Origin: Croceivirga lutea
GTDB lineage: Bacteria > Bacteroidota > Bacteroidia > Flavobacteriales > Flavobacteriaceae
NCBI RefSeq assembly: GCF_014235875.1
Contig: NZ_JACJUK010000003.1
Coordinates: 124,001-188,000, forward strand
Length of the DNA: 64,000 nucleotides
Direction of reading: 5' to 3'
Of the stretch, positions 25,547 through 34,468 are shown piece after piece. The position numbers were made by a program, and so were the translations under genes. The notes beneath the pieces are model-generated. The model ran no database searches and was not told the origin of the DNA. It saw only the letters and a program-made list of their open reading frames with translations. Positions within the stretch are counted from its first letter, which is position 1, and each line of letters begins with the position of its first letter.

Positions 25547-28500
25547 TTAGTCTTGTTTAAAGTTTTTACGTTCTATCATATAATACACAAGCGGCACCAC
25601 CAATAAGGTCAATACTGTTGAAGCTATGGTACCACCCATTAAACTAATGGCCAAACCTTGAAAAATGGGGTCGAAAAGTATTACAAAGGCACCTATTACC
25701 ACCGTACCCGCAGTTAGTAATATAGGTGTAGTACGTACCGCACCTGCCTCTATCACAGCTTGTTTTAATCCAACGCCATCTTCTAGCCTTAGGTTAACAA
25801 AGTCTATAAGCAATACTGAATTTCGCACCATGATTCCCGCAAGGGCAATCATTCCAATAAATGAGGTTGCTGTAAAGAAGGCACCCATTATCCAATGGCC
25901 CAATACAATACCAACCAAGGATAAGGGTATGGCCACCATCATCACTAAAGGAGCTTTAAAGTTTTGGAACCATCCTACAATTAACATGTAGATAATGATG
26001 ATTACTCCTAAGAAAGCAATACCTAAATCGCGAAATACCTCCAAGGTAATTTGCCATTCACCATCCCACTTTACGGTAAAGTTATCTTGGTATTGGGGCT
26101 GCTCCATATACAGTTCGTTCATAGTATACCCCTCTGGTAAGTCAATCTGATTTAATTTATCTGTCATACCCAAAATAGCATAAACAGGACTTTCCAATTC
26201 ACCTGCCATATCTGACATTACATACACTACCCGTTTTTGATTTTTACGGTAAATGCTCTTTGGCTTAATCCCCTTTTCTACGGTAACCAAATCACCAATA
26301 GGATACAACTCTCCATTTTTAGAGGCCACTTTAACTTGCAGCAAATCTTGTAAACTAGAGCGGTCTTTTTCTGCTGTAGTCAATATAACGCCAACTTGAT
26401 TGTAAGCATCGGTTTGATACATATGTGTTACGGGATTCTCAGAGAGCACCATATTCATGGTATGCACTATTTGGGTAGTACTTACCCCGTACAACATGGC
26501 TTTTTCTTTGTCTACCGTAAAATTGTACTGTTCCTGGTCACTTTCTACCATCCAATCCACATCTACCACATCAGTAGTGTTGTTCAAAATTTGCTGAACC
26601 TTATCCGCAATTTCAATCTGTTTCTCATAGTCAGGTCCATAAATTTCTGCTACAATAGTAGATAAAACAGGAGGGCCTGGTGGCACCTCAACAATCTTAA
26701 CATTGGCATTGTAACGGCTAGCGATTTCTTGAACCGGTTTACGGAATTTTTTAGCAATATCATGACTCTGAATACTACGGTCGTGTTTATCTACTAGATT
26801 TACTTGAATATCTGCCACGTTGCTTCCCTTTCTTAAATCATAGTGACGCACCAAACCATTGAAGGTAATGGGGGCAGAAGTACCTATATAAGCTTGGTAA
26901 TTCACAACCTCGGTCTGTTGCGACAAATAAGTGGCAATTTCTTTAGAAACTACCGCAGTACGTTCTAGGGTGGTACCTTCTGGCATGTCTATGACTACCT
27001 GAAATTCGTTCTTATTATCAAAAGGCAACATTTTTACGGCAACAGATTTGGTAAAGAACAATACCATAGAACCCAACAATAAAACAACCGTAATTCCTAA
27101 AAAGGCCCAACGCTTTGTCTTATTCTCGATTAACGGACGCTCAAAACGATTGTACAATTTGTAGATAAAGGTGTCTTGTACCGTTTTAACCTCTTCTTTT
27201 TGTGCACCTTTTTTCTCTTTTTCACGAAGGAATAAATACCCCAAATAAGGCGTAATGGTCAATGCTACGAATAAGGACAACAGCATAGCAATAGAAGCTC
27301 CAATTGGCATAGGAGACATATAAGGCCCCATTAGACCAGAAACAAATGCCATAGGTAATACCGAAGCAATTACGGTAAACGTGGCTAAAATTGTGGGGTT
27401 ACCAACCTCATTAATGGCGTACAACGCTGCATCTTTAAACGGCAGACGTTTCATCTTAAAATGCCGGTGCATATTCTCTGCTATGATAATGGAATCATCC
27501 ACCACAATACCGGTTACGAACACCAAAGCGAATAAAGTGATTCGGTTTAAGGTATAATCCAATAAATAGTAACTCAATAAGGTTAAAGCGAATGTGATAG
27601 GTACCGATAGAAATACTACCAAACCACCGCGCCAGCCCATGGCTAACATTACTACAAAAGTTACCGCTACAATAGCTCCTATTAAGTGTAACAATAATTC
27701 TGAAACCTTCTGTGACGCCGTTTCCCCGTAATTACGGGTAATAGCAACTTGTACATCTTCTGTTAGTAAAGTCTTTTTTAAATGCTCTACTTTCTCTAGC
27801 ACCACATCGGCAATCTTCATGGCATCTGCCCCTTTGCGCTTGGCAATGGAAATGGTTACCGCCGGATATTCTGAAGGATATGATGAACGTGCTTCTGCAT
27901 TGGCAGCCCCATAACCAAAAGCAACATAGTTTTTAGGTAATTCTGGGCCATCTACTATTTGAGCTACTTGTTTTAAATAAATGGGTTGGTTGTTATTAGT
28001 ACCTACAACCAATTGCTCTAAATCTTGTTGGGTTTCTAAAAAATTACCCGTGGTTACATGAAACTCATTATCATTACTAACCAAATTACCGGCATCCATT
28101 TGGCTGTGGTTGGCCTTTATCATTTGGGCCACCATTAAAAAATCCAAACCTAGTCCAGATAATTTTTCTTTATCCAAAACCACACGAAACTGCCGTTCTC
28201 TACCTCCTATTTTTTTGGTGATGGAAACATCGTTCACCTTTTCAATTTCATTGATAAGCTCATCTGAAATCTGACTTAATTGATAGTCGTCATACGTTTT
28301 GCTCCACAACGTTAAGCCTAACATAGGCACATCGTCAATAGCACGCGTTTTTACCAACGGCATGGTTACACCTTCTGGCATTTGGTCCATATGCTTATTA
28401 ATCTCATCATACAACCGAACCAAGGAACGCTCAATATCTTCACCTACGTAAAACTGTACAATCACCATACCTGCTTGGTTCATAGAGGTAGAATACACAT

Positions 28501-28750
28501 ATTCTACACCCTTAATATTGGAGATGATTTTTTCTAATGGCTTGGTGATTCTAGATTCCACCTCCGTAGGATTTGCTCCAGGATAACCTACAAAAATATC
28601 GGCCATGGGCACATCTATCTGTGGTTCTTCTTCCCTAGGAATTAAAAACGAACTGTATACGCCAATGACCATAAATACAATCATTAGAAGTACCGTTAAT
28701 TTAGAGGTTAAAAACCCCTTTGCTATTTTACCTGCTAAACCTTCTTTCAT
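25547..28750 (-). CDS. RND efflux pump, inner-membrane permease
   Basis: A 1067-aa AcrB/HAE-type transporter with 12 membrane helices and two large periplasmic loops. The proton-relay acidic pair sits in GIVVDDSIIIAENMHRHF, with the usual repeat in the second half (GMIALAGIMVRNSVLLIDFV). The metal-pump signatures of CusA/CzcA are not evident, so the substrate is more likely organic or a sulfur-related toxin. It is the third gene of the operon tolC-mfp-rnd, 9 bases after the adaptor gene. Confidence 0.93.
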   Translation of the reverse strand: MKEGLAGKIAKGFLTSKLTVLLMIVFMVIGVYSSFLIPREEEPQIDVPMADIFVGYPGANPTEVESRITKPLEKIISNIKGVEYVYSTSMNQAGMVIVQFYVGEDIERSLVRLYDEINKHMDQMPEGVTMPLVKTRAIDDVPMLGLTLWSKTYDDYQLSQISDELINEIEKVNDVSITKKIGGRERQFRVVLDKEKLSGLGLDFLMVAQMIKANHSQMDAGNLVSNDNEFHVTTGNFLETQQDLEQLVVGTNNNQPIYLKQVAQIVDGPELPKNYVAFGYGAANAEARSSYPSEYPAVTISIAKRKGADAMKIADVVLEKVEHLKKTLLTEDVQVAITRNYGETASQKVSELLLHLIGAIVAVTFVVMLAMGWRGGLVVFLSVPITFALTLLSYYLLDYTLNRITLFALVFVTGIVVDDSIIIAENMHRHFKMKRLPFKDAALYAINEVGNPTILATFTVIASVLPMAFVSGLMGPYMSPMPIGASIAMLLSLFVALTITPYLGYLFLREKEKKGAQKEEVKTVQDTFIYKLYNRFERPLIENKTKRWAFLGITVVLLLGSMVLFFTKSVAVKMLPFDNKNEFQVVIDMPEGTTLERTAVVSKEIATYLSQQTEVVNYQAYIGTSAPITFNGLVRHYDLRKGSNVADIQVNLVDKHDRSIQSHDIAKKFRKPVQEIASRYNANVKIVEVPPGPPVLSTIVAEIYGPDYEKQIEIADKVQQILNNTTDVVDVDWMVESDQEQYNFTVDKEKAMLYGVSTTQIVHTMNMVLSENPVTHMYQTDAYNQVGVILTTAEKDRSSLQDLLQVKVASKNGELYPIGDLVTVEKGIKPKSIYRKNQKRVVYVMSDMAGELESPVYAILGMTDKLNQIDLPEGYTMNELYMEQPQYQDNFTVKWDGEWQITLEVFRDLGIAFLGVIIIIYMLIVGWFQNFKAPLVMMVAIPLSLVGIVLGHWIMGAFFTATSFIGMIALAGIMVRNSVLLIDFVNLRLEDGVGLKQAVIEAGAVRTTPILLTAGTVVIGAFVILFDPIFQGLAISLMGGTIASTVLTLLVVPLVYYMIERKNFKQD

Positions 28751-28759
28751 GATGTTCTA

Positions 28760-29851
28760 TTATTGAATGGATAGCTTAGCGCCGTTATATAATTTACCTT
28801 CTGCAGAAACCACGTAGGTTTCATCTTTAGTGAGACCAGATATTACCTCTACTTGGTCTCCAATAGTGTTCCCAAGCCGTAACCAACGTAAAATGGCGGT
28901 ATTATTTGGACCAACTGTGTAAATACCCGTAAGCTGACCGTTTGCTACCAAGGCCGCTTTAGGTACAGTAACATTACTGTTAAACTGGATACCTTCTTCT
29001 ACAGCAATTGATACCGTGGCAAACATACCCGAACGTAGCTCTTTAGGCGTTTCGTTTAACTTAACCTTCGCCACATACAAACCACCAGAAAATTGAGCAG
29101 AAGTACTTAGCTCCATAATTTCTCCCTTAACTGTTTTATCCAAAGCTTTTATGTAAACGTTGGCCTCTTTTCCAACACTTATTTGGTTAATAACACGCTC
29201 TGCTACTTTAGCTTCAATTTCATAGACGCCTGGACCTTCTATACTTACCAAGGGCATACCCGGATTTGCCATAGCGCCTTCATCAATATGGGTATTGGTG
29301 ACCACACCACTAAAAGGAGCTTTTATGTTAGCATAAGCGAATTGTGCATTGACCTCATTTTTCATTTGCTGGGCCGCTTCTAATCTAGCTTTGGCCATCT
29401 GGTAGCGTGCGGTTATATCGTCCAACTCTTTCTGTGACGCACTGTTTTGATTGAATAAATTTTGAAATCGTTGGTAGTCCTTCTCGGCATTATTAAAACC
29501 TGCAGTAGCTTCTAAAATACCAGCATCTACCTGTGCTTTTTTAGCTTGTAAATCGGTATTCTTAATAACTAAAAGCAACTGGCCTTTTTGAACCTTTTGC
29601 CCCACTTTAACCGGTATTCTTTCTACAAAGCCCATCATTCTAGTGCTTAAGGTTGCACTGTTAATAGGGGTTATTTGACCACTACCCGCTTGCACATAAC
29701 CTGTATTAGTGGTTGCAGTTTGTGCTACTTTTACATTTATAGGGTCTTTTTCTGTTGGACTTACTTTCTTATCCTCTCCACAAGCAACTATAAGTGCAGT
29801 AAGGATACTAAAAGCAAAGCCCTTTTTAATTATGGAAAATAATGTATTCAT
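28760..29851 (-). CDS. RND efflux adaptor (membrane-fusion protein), lipoprotein
   Basis: A 363-aa periplasmic adaptor with a lipobox in ALIVAC (Cys24). It has a biotinyl-lipoyl-like half (MMGFVERIPVKVGQKVQKGQ), an alpha-hairpin rich in Ala/Lys/Gln, the second lipoyl half (FAYANIKAPFSGVVTNTHID), and a beta-barrel and membrane-proximal domain to the end. It bridges the permease and TolC. Intergenic distances are 9 and 7 bases. Confidence 0.93.
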   Translation of the reverse strand: MNTLFSIIKKGFAFSILTALIVACGEDKKVSPTEKDPINVKVAQTATTNTGYVQAGSGQITPINSATLSTRMMGFVERIPVKVGQKVQKGQLLLVIKNTDLQAKKAQVDAGILEATAGFNNAEKDYQRFQNLFNQNSASQKELDDITARYQMAKARLEAAQQMKNEVNAQFAYANIKAPFSGVVTNTHIDEGAMANPGMPLVSIEGPGVYEIEAKVAERVINQISVGKEANVYIKALDKTVKGEIMELSTSAQFSGGLYVAKVKLNETPKELRSGMFATVSIAVEEGIQFNSNVTVPKAALVANGQLTGIYTVGPNNTAILRWLRLGNTIGDQVEVISGLTKDETYVVSAEGKLYNGAKLSIQ

Positions 29852-29858
29852 GGTAGTA

Positions 29859-31166
29859 CTATTCTTTGGTTAAAAATTTAAAGTATGCTAGTGCGTAATT
29901 GTGTTCGTAAATGGTTTGGCAGTGAGTAAGTTGTTGTTCTGCCAACTGAGTTTCTGCCATTAGTAAGTCTGTGGTTTTTTCAAGACCTTCTTTAAATCTG
30001 TTGGTCCGTATTTTTAACGCCTCTTCTGATTGCTCCAAAGCCAAGGCAGATGATGCTAATTGACTTTTAGCAACGGCTAACATGCGTTTGGCCTTGTCTA
30101 ACTCCATGTTGCTCTTAGCCTTGTAAGACTGCAATTCTAATTGGGCTTTATCAGCATTTATTTTGCCTTTTTTAGCTTGGGAAAAACGCTGGGAACCTTT
30201 AAAGATATCCCAGCTTAAACTTGCCCCTAAAGTATACCCATTTGCTCCGGCCTTAAATACTTCATCATCATATAACTCATAGGTTCCAAAGGCGTTTAAT
30301 CTGGGTAAAAAAGCTAATTTATCTGCTTTTGCATTGGCTTTGTAGGCCTCAGCAGCCTTTCGCATTGCTTTAACATCTGCTCTATTATCTAAAGTAGCAT
30401 CTATGGTAAGCGTTTCTAGTACCGTTGGTCTTAAATCTGTTTGTGGTTCAAGGTTACCTTCAATAGTGGTTTGCATCAAAAATTTTAAATAATCTGATGC
30501 ATTGCTCAGGTTACTCAAGGCCTGTTGCAATTGGTCGTTAACCTGAGAGGCGCGCACTTGAGCCTGTAACCAATCTGCTTTTTGAATGAGACCTTGGTCG
30601 TAATAATCTTTCGTTAGTTTTTTATTGGCTTTTGCCGTGGTATCTGCTTTTTGAAGTACGGCAACCATTTTATGAGCTAGCTGTAATTGCATGTATGCCT
30701 TTTCTGTTTCAAATTGCATGTAGTCTTGTGTTCTTTGAAACTGTAATTCTTTAGCCTCAAAAGTTGACTTTGCTGCCTTTCGTTTTAGAAATCCATCCGC
30801 ATTAAACAGCGGTTGTTGCACAGAAATAACGGTAGCAAAATTCTCAATAGCATCCGGGTCATTTAATAAATCTGGATTAAAATCTGCCGCTGTAAGCACC
30901 TCTTGATTTAATTTGGAACCAAAGGCCATTAACGGATTGGTGGTTGTAATACCAGTATGAGATATAGAAATGTTTGGTAAAAACGTAGCACTACTCATAC
31001 CATAATCTGCCTTTGCCGCATTGGCTTCTAAGGCCGATATCTTTAGCTGCACATTAGCTTTTTGAACTTCTTCTAAAGCTTTTTCTAAGGAAATAGGAAC
31101 GGTTTGTTGTGCGTGTAGCACCACAACTGAGAAACATATAAAAGCGAAAAACAACAATTGTTTCAT
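29859..31166 (-). CDS. TolC-family outer-membrane efflux protein
   Basis: A 435-aa protein with a signal peptide (cleavage after VLHAQ) and the two repeated helical-hairpin units of the TolC family (PISLEKALEEVQKANVQLKI at the start of the first; the second begins near residue 235). It provides the outer-membrane channel for the RND pump. It is the promoter-proximal gene of an 11-gene unit that runs to moaC. Two Crp/Fnr-type palindromes and a TACTTTTG element lie upstream. Confidence 0.92.
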   Translation of the reverse strand: MKQLLFFAFICFSVVVLHAQQTVPISLEKALEEVQKANVQLKISALEANAAKADYGMSSATFLPNISISHTGITTTNPLMAFGSKLNQEVLTAADFNPDLLNDPDAIENFATVISVQQPLFNADGFLKRKAAKSTFEAKELQFQRTQDYMQFETEKAYMQLQLAHKMVAVLQKADTTAKANKKLTKDYYDQGLIQKADWLQAQVRASQVNDQLQQALSNLSNASDYLKFLMQTTIEGNLEPQTDLRPTVLETLTIDATLDNRADVKAMRKAAEAYKANAKADKLAFLPRLNAFGTYELYDDEVFKAGANGYTLGASLSWDIFKGSQRFSQAKKGKINADKAQLELQSYKAKSNMELDKAKRMLAVAKSQLASSALALEQSEEALKIRTNRFKEGLEKTTDLLMAETQLAEQQLTHCQTIYEHNYALAYFKFLTKE

Positions 31167-31216
31167 GGTCTATTTTAATTTTAATTCAAAAGTAGACCCA
31201 TGGATTTTCTTGTGCA

Positions 31217-31230
31217 GTAACCTTGGTTAC
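31217..31230 (-). promoter_or_regulatory. Operator of the tolC operon, proximal
   Basis: GTAAC-CTTG-GTTAC. A -7 element TACTTTTG lies at 31187-31194, exactly 33 bp away (centre to centre); the tolC ATG follows at 31166. Part of the shared island palindrome. Confidence 0.75.
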
Positions 31231-31238
31231 CCCACTTG

Positions 31239-31252
31239 GTGACCCAGGTTAC
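31239..31252 (-). promoter_or_regulatory. Operator of the tolC operon, distal tandem copy
   Basis: GTGAC-CCAG-GTTAC, centred 22 bp (two helix turns) upstream of the proximal copy. The left half deviates by one base. Confidence 0.6.
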
Positions 31253-31257
31253 AAATA

Positions 31258-31296
31258 GATAACCGTTGCTTTTACACGGTAAAAACAACGGTTATC
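31258..31296 (-). terminator. Long hairpin after the SQR/DUF6132 unit
   Basis: GATAACCGTTG (31258-31268) pairs with CAACGGTTATC (31286-31296), and an inner TTTTAC/GTAAAA continues the stem after one mismatch to a 3-base loop. It separates the minus-strand DUF6132 stop from the tolC operators. The U-tract is weak, so it could also be structural. Confidence 0.65.
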
Positions 31297-31316
31297 TGCT
31301 ATACTGTTTTGTGCAG

Positions 31317-31523
31317 TTATTCGCTTTTCTTTTTCTTTTTATCGGGCACAAAAATAGAAAACAAAAGACCGCCTAACAGACCTCCATATAAGGTGCTATT
31401 CAAGGGTTTTGATGTAATGGGGCAGGTGCCGGACAAACAACCAATTTCAGTATAATAAACATATCCAGCCAATAGGCCAACGATAACCCCAACTGCTGTT
31501 ATTAGTATTCCCTTTTTAGTCAT
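31317..31523 (-). CDS. DUF6132-family membrane protein
   Basis: A 68-aa protein with two membrane helices (ILITAVGVIVGLLAGYVYY and a Gly-rich second helix) separated by GCLSGTCPITSKPLNSTLYG, the diagnostic Cys-x4-Cys-Pro loop of the DUF6132 family. The C-terminus is Lys-rich. Members accompany rhodanese and SQR genes in Bacteroidota and may pass sulfur or sense the inner membrane; the function is unknown. It is last in the SQR unit. Confidence 0.85.
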   Translation of the reverse strand: MTKKGILITAVGVIVGLLAGYVYYTEIGCLSGTCPITSKPLNSTLYGGLLGGLLFSIFVPDKKKKKSE

Positions 31524-31532
31524 ATAAATGTA

Positions 31533-31661
31533 TTAACGTGTGCCGCCGTGACCGCCAGCTACAATTACCAATACTTTTAAACTTAAATAAATGAATTTAA
31601 AAAACTGAATGATGGGGTTCATCATTATAAATTGTTTTGTTTTAGATATTCTTCTTGTCAT
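31533..31661 (-). CDS. Small membrane protein ending GGHGGTR, 42 aa
   Basis: A 42-codon frame, ATG at 31661, between SQR and DUF6132. The N-terminal ~12 residues are basic (MTRRISKTKQF), then one hydrophobic helix (IIQFFKFIYLSLKVLVIVA) and a glycine/His/Arg tail (GGHGGTR). A second start at the Met-Met pair (residues 13-14) is possible. The same orientation and tight fit (9 and 30 bases to neighbours) support a real gene. I recall similar short proteins in flavobacteria. The tail might bind a metal or a quinone-related partner. Confidence 0.6.
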   Translation of the reverse strand: MTRRISKTKQFIMMNPIIQFFKFIYLSLKVLVIVAGGHGGTR

Positions 31662-31691
31662 TTTAGTAGTTTTTATAAATGAACCTTATGC

Positions 31692-33146
31692 TTACTCTGG
31701 AATTAACCACCAAAATGGTTTCATTTTGGCTTTGTACAGAAAGGCATAATGTAATGCCAATTTTAACCAGTGCCCCGCTAAACCAATATCACCAAATGTC
31801 TGACCTAACTTTCTTCCATGTGAGTCTGGATATTTCTCAAAATCTGGAACAATGGGATATGTTGTGATGCTAACACCACTACCTTTAGTAATTCCGAACC
31901 CTGCACTAGCTATACAAGCAGCACCCATATTACCCATGGAACCTTTATGATGTAAGGTTTTATGCTTACCCTTAATTTTATCAATTAAATTATCTGCAAC
32001 TAATTTTGCCGTAATACCAGAAGGCATACCTGTTCTAGGTGGCGCTGGCGTAATATCTGTACCATTTTTACTTTTTCTAGGCTTTGAAATACCGTGGGGA
32101 GGTGCAAAAGCAATACCTGGAGCAAAAATATTTTCATAGTGGGGGTTTTGGTAGGTCTCTGGCCAGTCTTGCACTTTCCATTCTTCATAAGGTTTAGGTG
32201 TATAATCCGCATCCACCAACATAAAACCTTTGAATAATTTATCTGTAATATCTACTCCTTTTTTATCATACGCTTTAAATCCATGCCCTGAAAAAGATGG
32301 GATAAGCATAGCAAAATCAAAAGGTTCGGTTTTGTATTCGCCATCTAAATTTTCATAATGTGCCAAACCCGCTTCAATTTTTGTTACCCCAGCACCTAAA
32401 ATCCATTTTATACCTCGGTCTTCAAAAATCATTTCTACCATCTCAGCAGATTTTAAAATATTGCTACCGTAACTCAACAACATTCCGTCCATACCAAAAT
32501 CGCCCAATTGATATTCGTTAGACAGCCAAGTAATTTCTGCCATATCACGCACCTTATGTCGCCTTAACTCTTGTTCTACGTTTAAAATATATTCAAATGC
32601 AGCGCCTTGGCAAGTTGCTTTTGCGTGCCCTGTACCAATAACAATTTTCTGCTTAACCCCTTTTTTCATTTTAGCAATAGCTTGCTCTAGCGCTTTCCAA
32701 GAATGGTCTGCATGTGAATAGGTACAAACGGAATACACCCCGTTGGTTCCAGGTTTTAAGCCTTCTGTTGCCTCAAAATTAAGTTTGGGTCCCGTGGCAT
32801 TTATCAAATAATCGTAAGTTACCTTTTCTGTTTGCCCAGCTTTTTCCGCAACATATTCAATTGTTACAAACGGAGCTTCTGTTTCAGCATCACCTTCTGG
32901 GTGAAAAGTTGTAACCTTTGCTTGCTTAAATTCAATACCCTTCTTTTTGTATAAAGGTTTCAGTGGAAATTTGGTTTGTTCTGGTTGCATACGGCCTATA
33001 CCCACCCAAATGTTTGATGGTATCCATTGATAACTGCTATTTGGCGAGACCACAACAACCTGATGTTCCTTAGCTAATTTTCGTCTTAAATGCGAAGCCG
33101 CCACATGGCCAGATATGCCGGCCCCTAATATTACGATTTTAGACAT
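31692..33146 (-). CDS. FAD-dependent oxidoreductase, sulfide:quinone-oxidoreductase-like (484 aa)
   Basis: A flavoprotein with the N-terminal dinucleotide loop IVILGAGISGHVAASHL, followed by VSPNSSYQWIPSNIWVGIG, the FAD/NAD segment LINATGPKLNF, and a second glycine-rich region. Three conserved cysteine candidates are visible (VCTYSHADHSW, KATCQGAAFEY and GAACIASAG). In SQR such cysteines carry the sulfane sulfur. The C-terminus (HYAFLYKAKMKPFWWLI) is amphipathic and suits membrane attachment for quinone access. It would oxidise sulfide and pass electrons to quinone. A second, different SQR is at 37011. Confidence 0.85.
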   Translation of the reverse strand: MSKIVILGAGISGHVAASHLRRKLAKEHQVVVVSPNSSYQWIPSNIWVGIGRMQPEQTKFPLKPLYKKKGIEFKQAKVTTFHPEGDAETEAPFVTIEYVAEKAGQTEKVTYDYLINATGPKLNFEATEGLKPGTNGVYSVCTYSHADHSWKALEQAIAKMKKGVKQKIVIGTGHAKATCQGAAFEYILNVEQELRRHKVRDMAEITWLSNEYQLGDFGMDGMLLSYGSNILKSAEMVEMIFEDRGIKWILGAGVTKIEAGLAHYENLDGEYKTEPFDFAMLIPSFSGHGFKAYDKKGVDITDKLFKGFMLVDADYTPKPYEEWKVQDWPETYQNPHYENIFAPGIAFAPPHGISKPRKSKNGTDITPAPPRTGMPSGITAKLVADNLIDKIKGKHKTLHHKGSMGNMGAACIASAGFGITKGSGVSITTYPIVPDFEKYPDSHGRKLGQTFGDIGLAGHWLKLALHYAFLYKAKMKPFWWLIPE

Positions 33147-33204
33147 TTTAGTTTGCTTTATTTAAATGTGATTTAAAGGTAGGGTCACATACCCATACCA
33201 ATCA

Positions 33205-33218
33205 GCAACTTTGGTCAC
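33205..33218 (-). promoter_or_regulatory. Degenerate operator of the SQR unit
   Basis: GCAAC-TTTG-GTCAC, with TACCTTTA (33174-33181) 34 bp away and the SQR ATG at 33146. It is centred 22 bp from the perfect palindrome at 33227, as in the tandem pair upstream of tolC. Confidence 0.5.
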
Positions 33219-33226
33219 CTCTATTG

Positions 33227-33240
33227 GTAACCTTAGTTAC
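33227..33240. promoter_or_regulatory. Perfect operator in the SQR / 37-aa divergent region
   Basis: GTAAC-CTTA-GTTAC. TAACTTTA lies at 33263-33270, exactly 33 bp away on the plus-strand side, so it best fits the promoter of the 37-aa gene at 33311; it may also help the SQR promoter from a distance. Confidence 0.72.
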
Positions 33241-33310
33241 CAAACTAACAACCTAAGCAAACTAACTTTAACTTAAAATTTTTTCTTTTTTAGATTAAAA
33301 CACAACAAGC

Positions 33311-33424
33311 ATGAGAAACGATTCTAACACATTTATCTACATAATTGGTGGTATCATTTTGCTTCATTTTATTATTGGGTTTATATGGCTCATCTTTAAG
33401 TTCAGTAAGAAAAAAGAAGACTAA
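33311..33424 (+). CDS. Tiny membrane protein, 37 aa
   Basis: ATG at 33311, stop TAA at 33422-33424. The product is almost all one hydrophobic helix (FIYIIGGIILLHFIIGFIWL) with a short polar N-terminus and a Lys-rich tail ending KKKED. It has its own operator and -7 element upstream, which makes a chance frame unlikely. The stop overlaps that of the convergent cydB by 4 bases. It may be a cytochrome bd-associated small subunit, like CydX, but this is inference; CydX proteins also are about 30-40 aa and single-pass. Confidence 0.6.
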   Translation: MRNDSNTFIYIIGGIILLHFIIGFIWLIFKFSKKKED

Positions 33425-34458
33425 TAACTGGTATCATCTAATTTTACTTTACCATTGAAAGTTCGGTAAAGGAACAAGAAATACATGGCCAATAAGGGTG
33501 CTCCAATTAGCACAATAGTTAGCATAATACCTAATGATTTTTGCGAAGAAGCCGCATTATAAATAGTAACACTATAAGCAGGATTTATTGTTGAAGGCAG
33601 CAATACGGGATACAATTGAAAAGCCACCAACATTAGTAAAAATGCCATAGTCAACGAAGAAAATATTAAGGCTTGCATGTACTTCTTTTTAGACACCAAT
33701 CTAGGCACATTGGCCACCGCTAAAAATGCCAAAATAGGAATGACAAAAAACACTGGGTTTTCTTTGAACTTATCGATTACCCCGGGCAAATAGATTAAAG
33801 TATAGAACGAAGTAAAAACAAAAGTTACGATAAAGAAAATCATTCCCTTCTTTAAAAGAAACGTTAATCTAGCAAACAACCGGCCTTCTGTCTTCAACAA
33901 GAGAAAAATAGCCCCTTGGGTCATAAAAATAGATAAAGTGGTTAACCCAGTTAAGATAGCATACGGATTTAAGAACGTAAGGAATACACCACCTTTATAC
34001 ACATGATTTTCATGCAGTTCAAACCCTTGTAACACATTACCCAAAACAACACCCAACAGAAAACCAATTAGGGTATTGGAAAGAAAGTAAACAATATCCC
34101 ACGTTTTTCGCCACCAAGTCATTTCTTCCGCACTTCTAAACTTTATGGCCGCTGAACGCAACACCAATAGCATTAAAAAAAGCATAAAAGGAATATACAT
34201 GGCCGATAACATAGTGGCGTACATTACCGGAAAACCAGCGAACAATGCGCCACCACCAATTATTAACCAAACCTGGTTGGCATCCCAAATAGGACCAATA
34301 GCGTTAATGGCTATACGCCTACTCATATCTTTTCTAAAGAACAAATGCCAAGCGCCGGCACCATAATCAAAACCTTCTAAAATGGCGTAACCAGAAAATA
34401 ATAGTCCAACAACCAAGTACCATAAAGTGGGATAATCTATGCCTAAAAATGTTTCCAT
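33421..34458 (-). CDS. cydB: Cytochrome bd quinol oxidase, subunit II
   Basis: A 345-aa membrane protein with eight to nine helices, beginning LGIDYPTLWYLVVGLLFSGY and containing EGFDYGAGAWHLFFRKD and IGPIWDANQVWLIIGGGALF, all typical of CydB. With CydA it reduces oxygen at high affinity using quinol. The bd oxidase resists sulfide, which poisons heme-copper oxidases, so its place among sulfide-oxidation genes is logical. It starts 10 bases after cydA. Confidence 0.94.
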   Translation of the reverse strand: METFLGIDYPTLWYLVVGLLFSGYAILEGFDYGAGAWHLFFRKDMSRRIAINAIGPIWDANQVWLIIGGGALFAGFPVMYATMLSAMYIPFMLFLMLLVLRSAAIKFRSAEEMTWWRKTWDIVYFLSNTLIGFLLGVVLGNVLQGFELHENHVYKGGVFLTFLNPYAILTGLTTLSIFMTQGAIFLLLKTEGRLFARLTFLLKKGMIFFIVTFVFTSFYTLIYLPGVIDKFKENPVFFVIPILAFLAVANVPRLVSKKKYMQALIFSSLTMAFLLMLVAFQLYPVLLPSTINPAYSVTIYNAASSQKSLGIMLTIVLIGAPLLAMYFLFLYRTFNGKVKLDDTSY

Positions 34459-34468
34459 GCTGTACCTA

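Noticed and set aside
25547-28750. Reading the RND permease as a CusA/CzcA copper or zinc pump
   Set aside because: The helix-4 motif is VDDSIIIAEN as in AcrB-type pumps and no metal-ligand signature is evident.
33184-33197. GTCAC-ATAC-CCATA as another operator
   Set aside because: Only one half matches; a better pair is present at 33205 and 33227.
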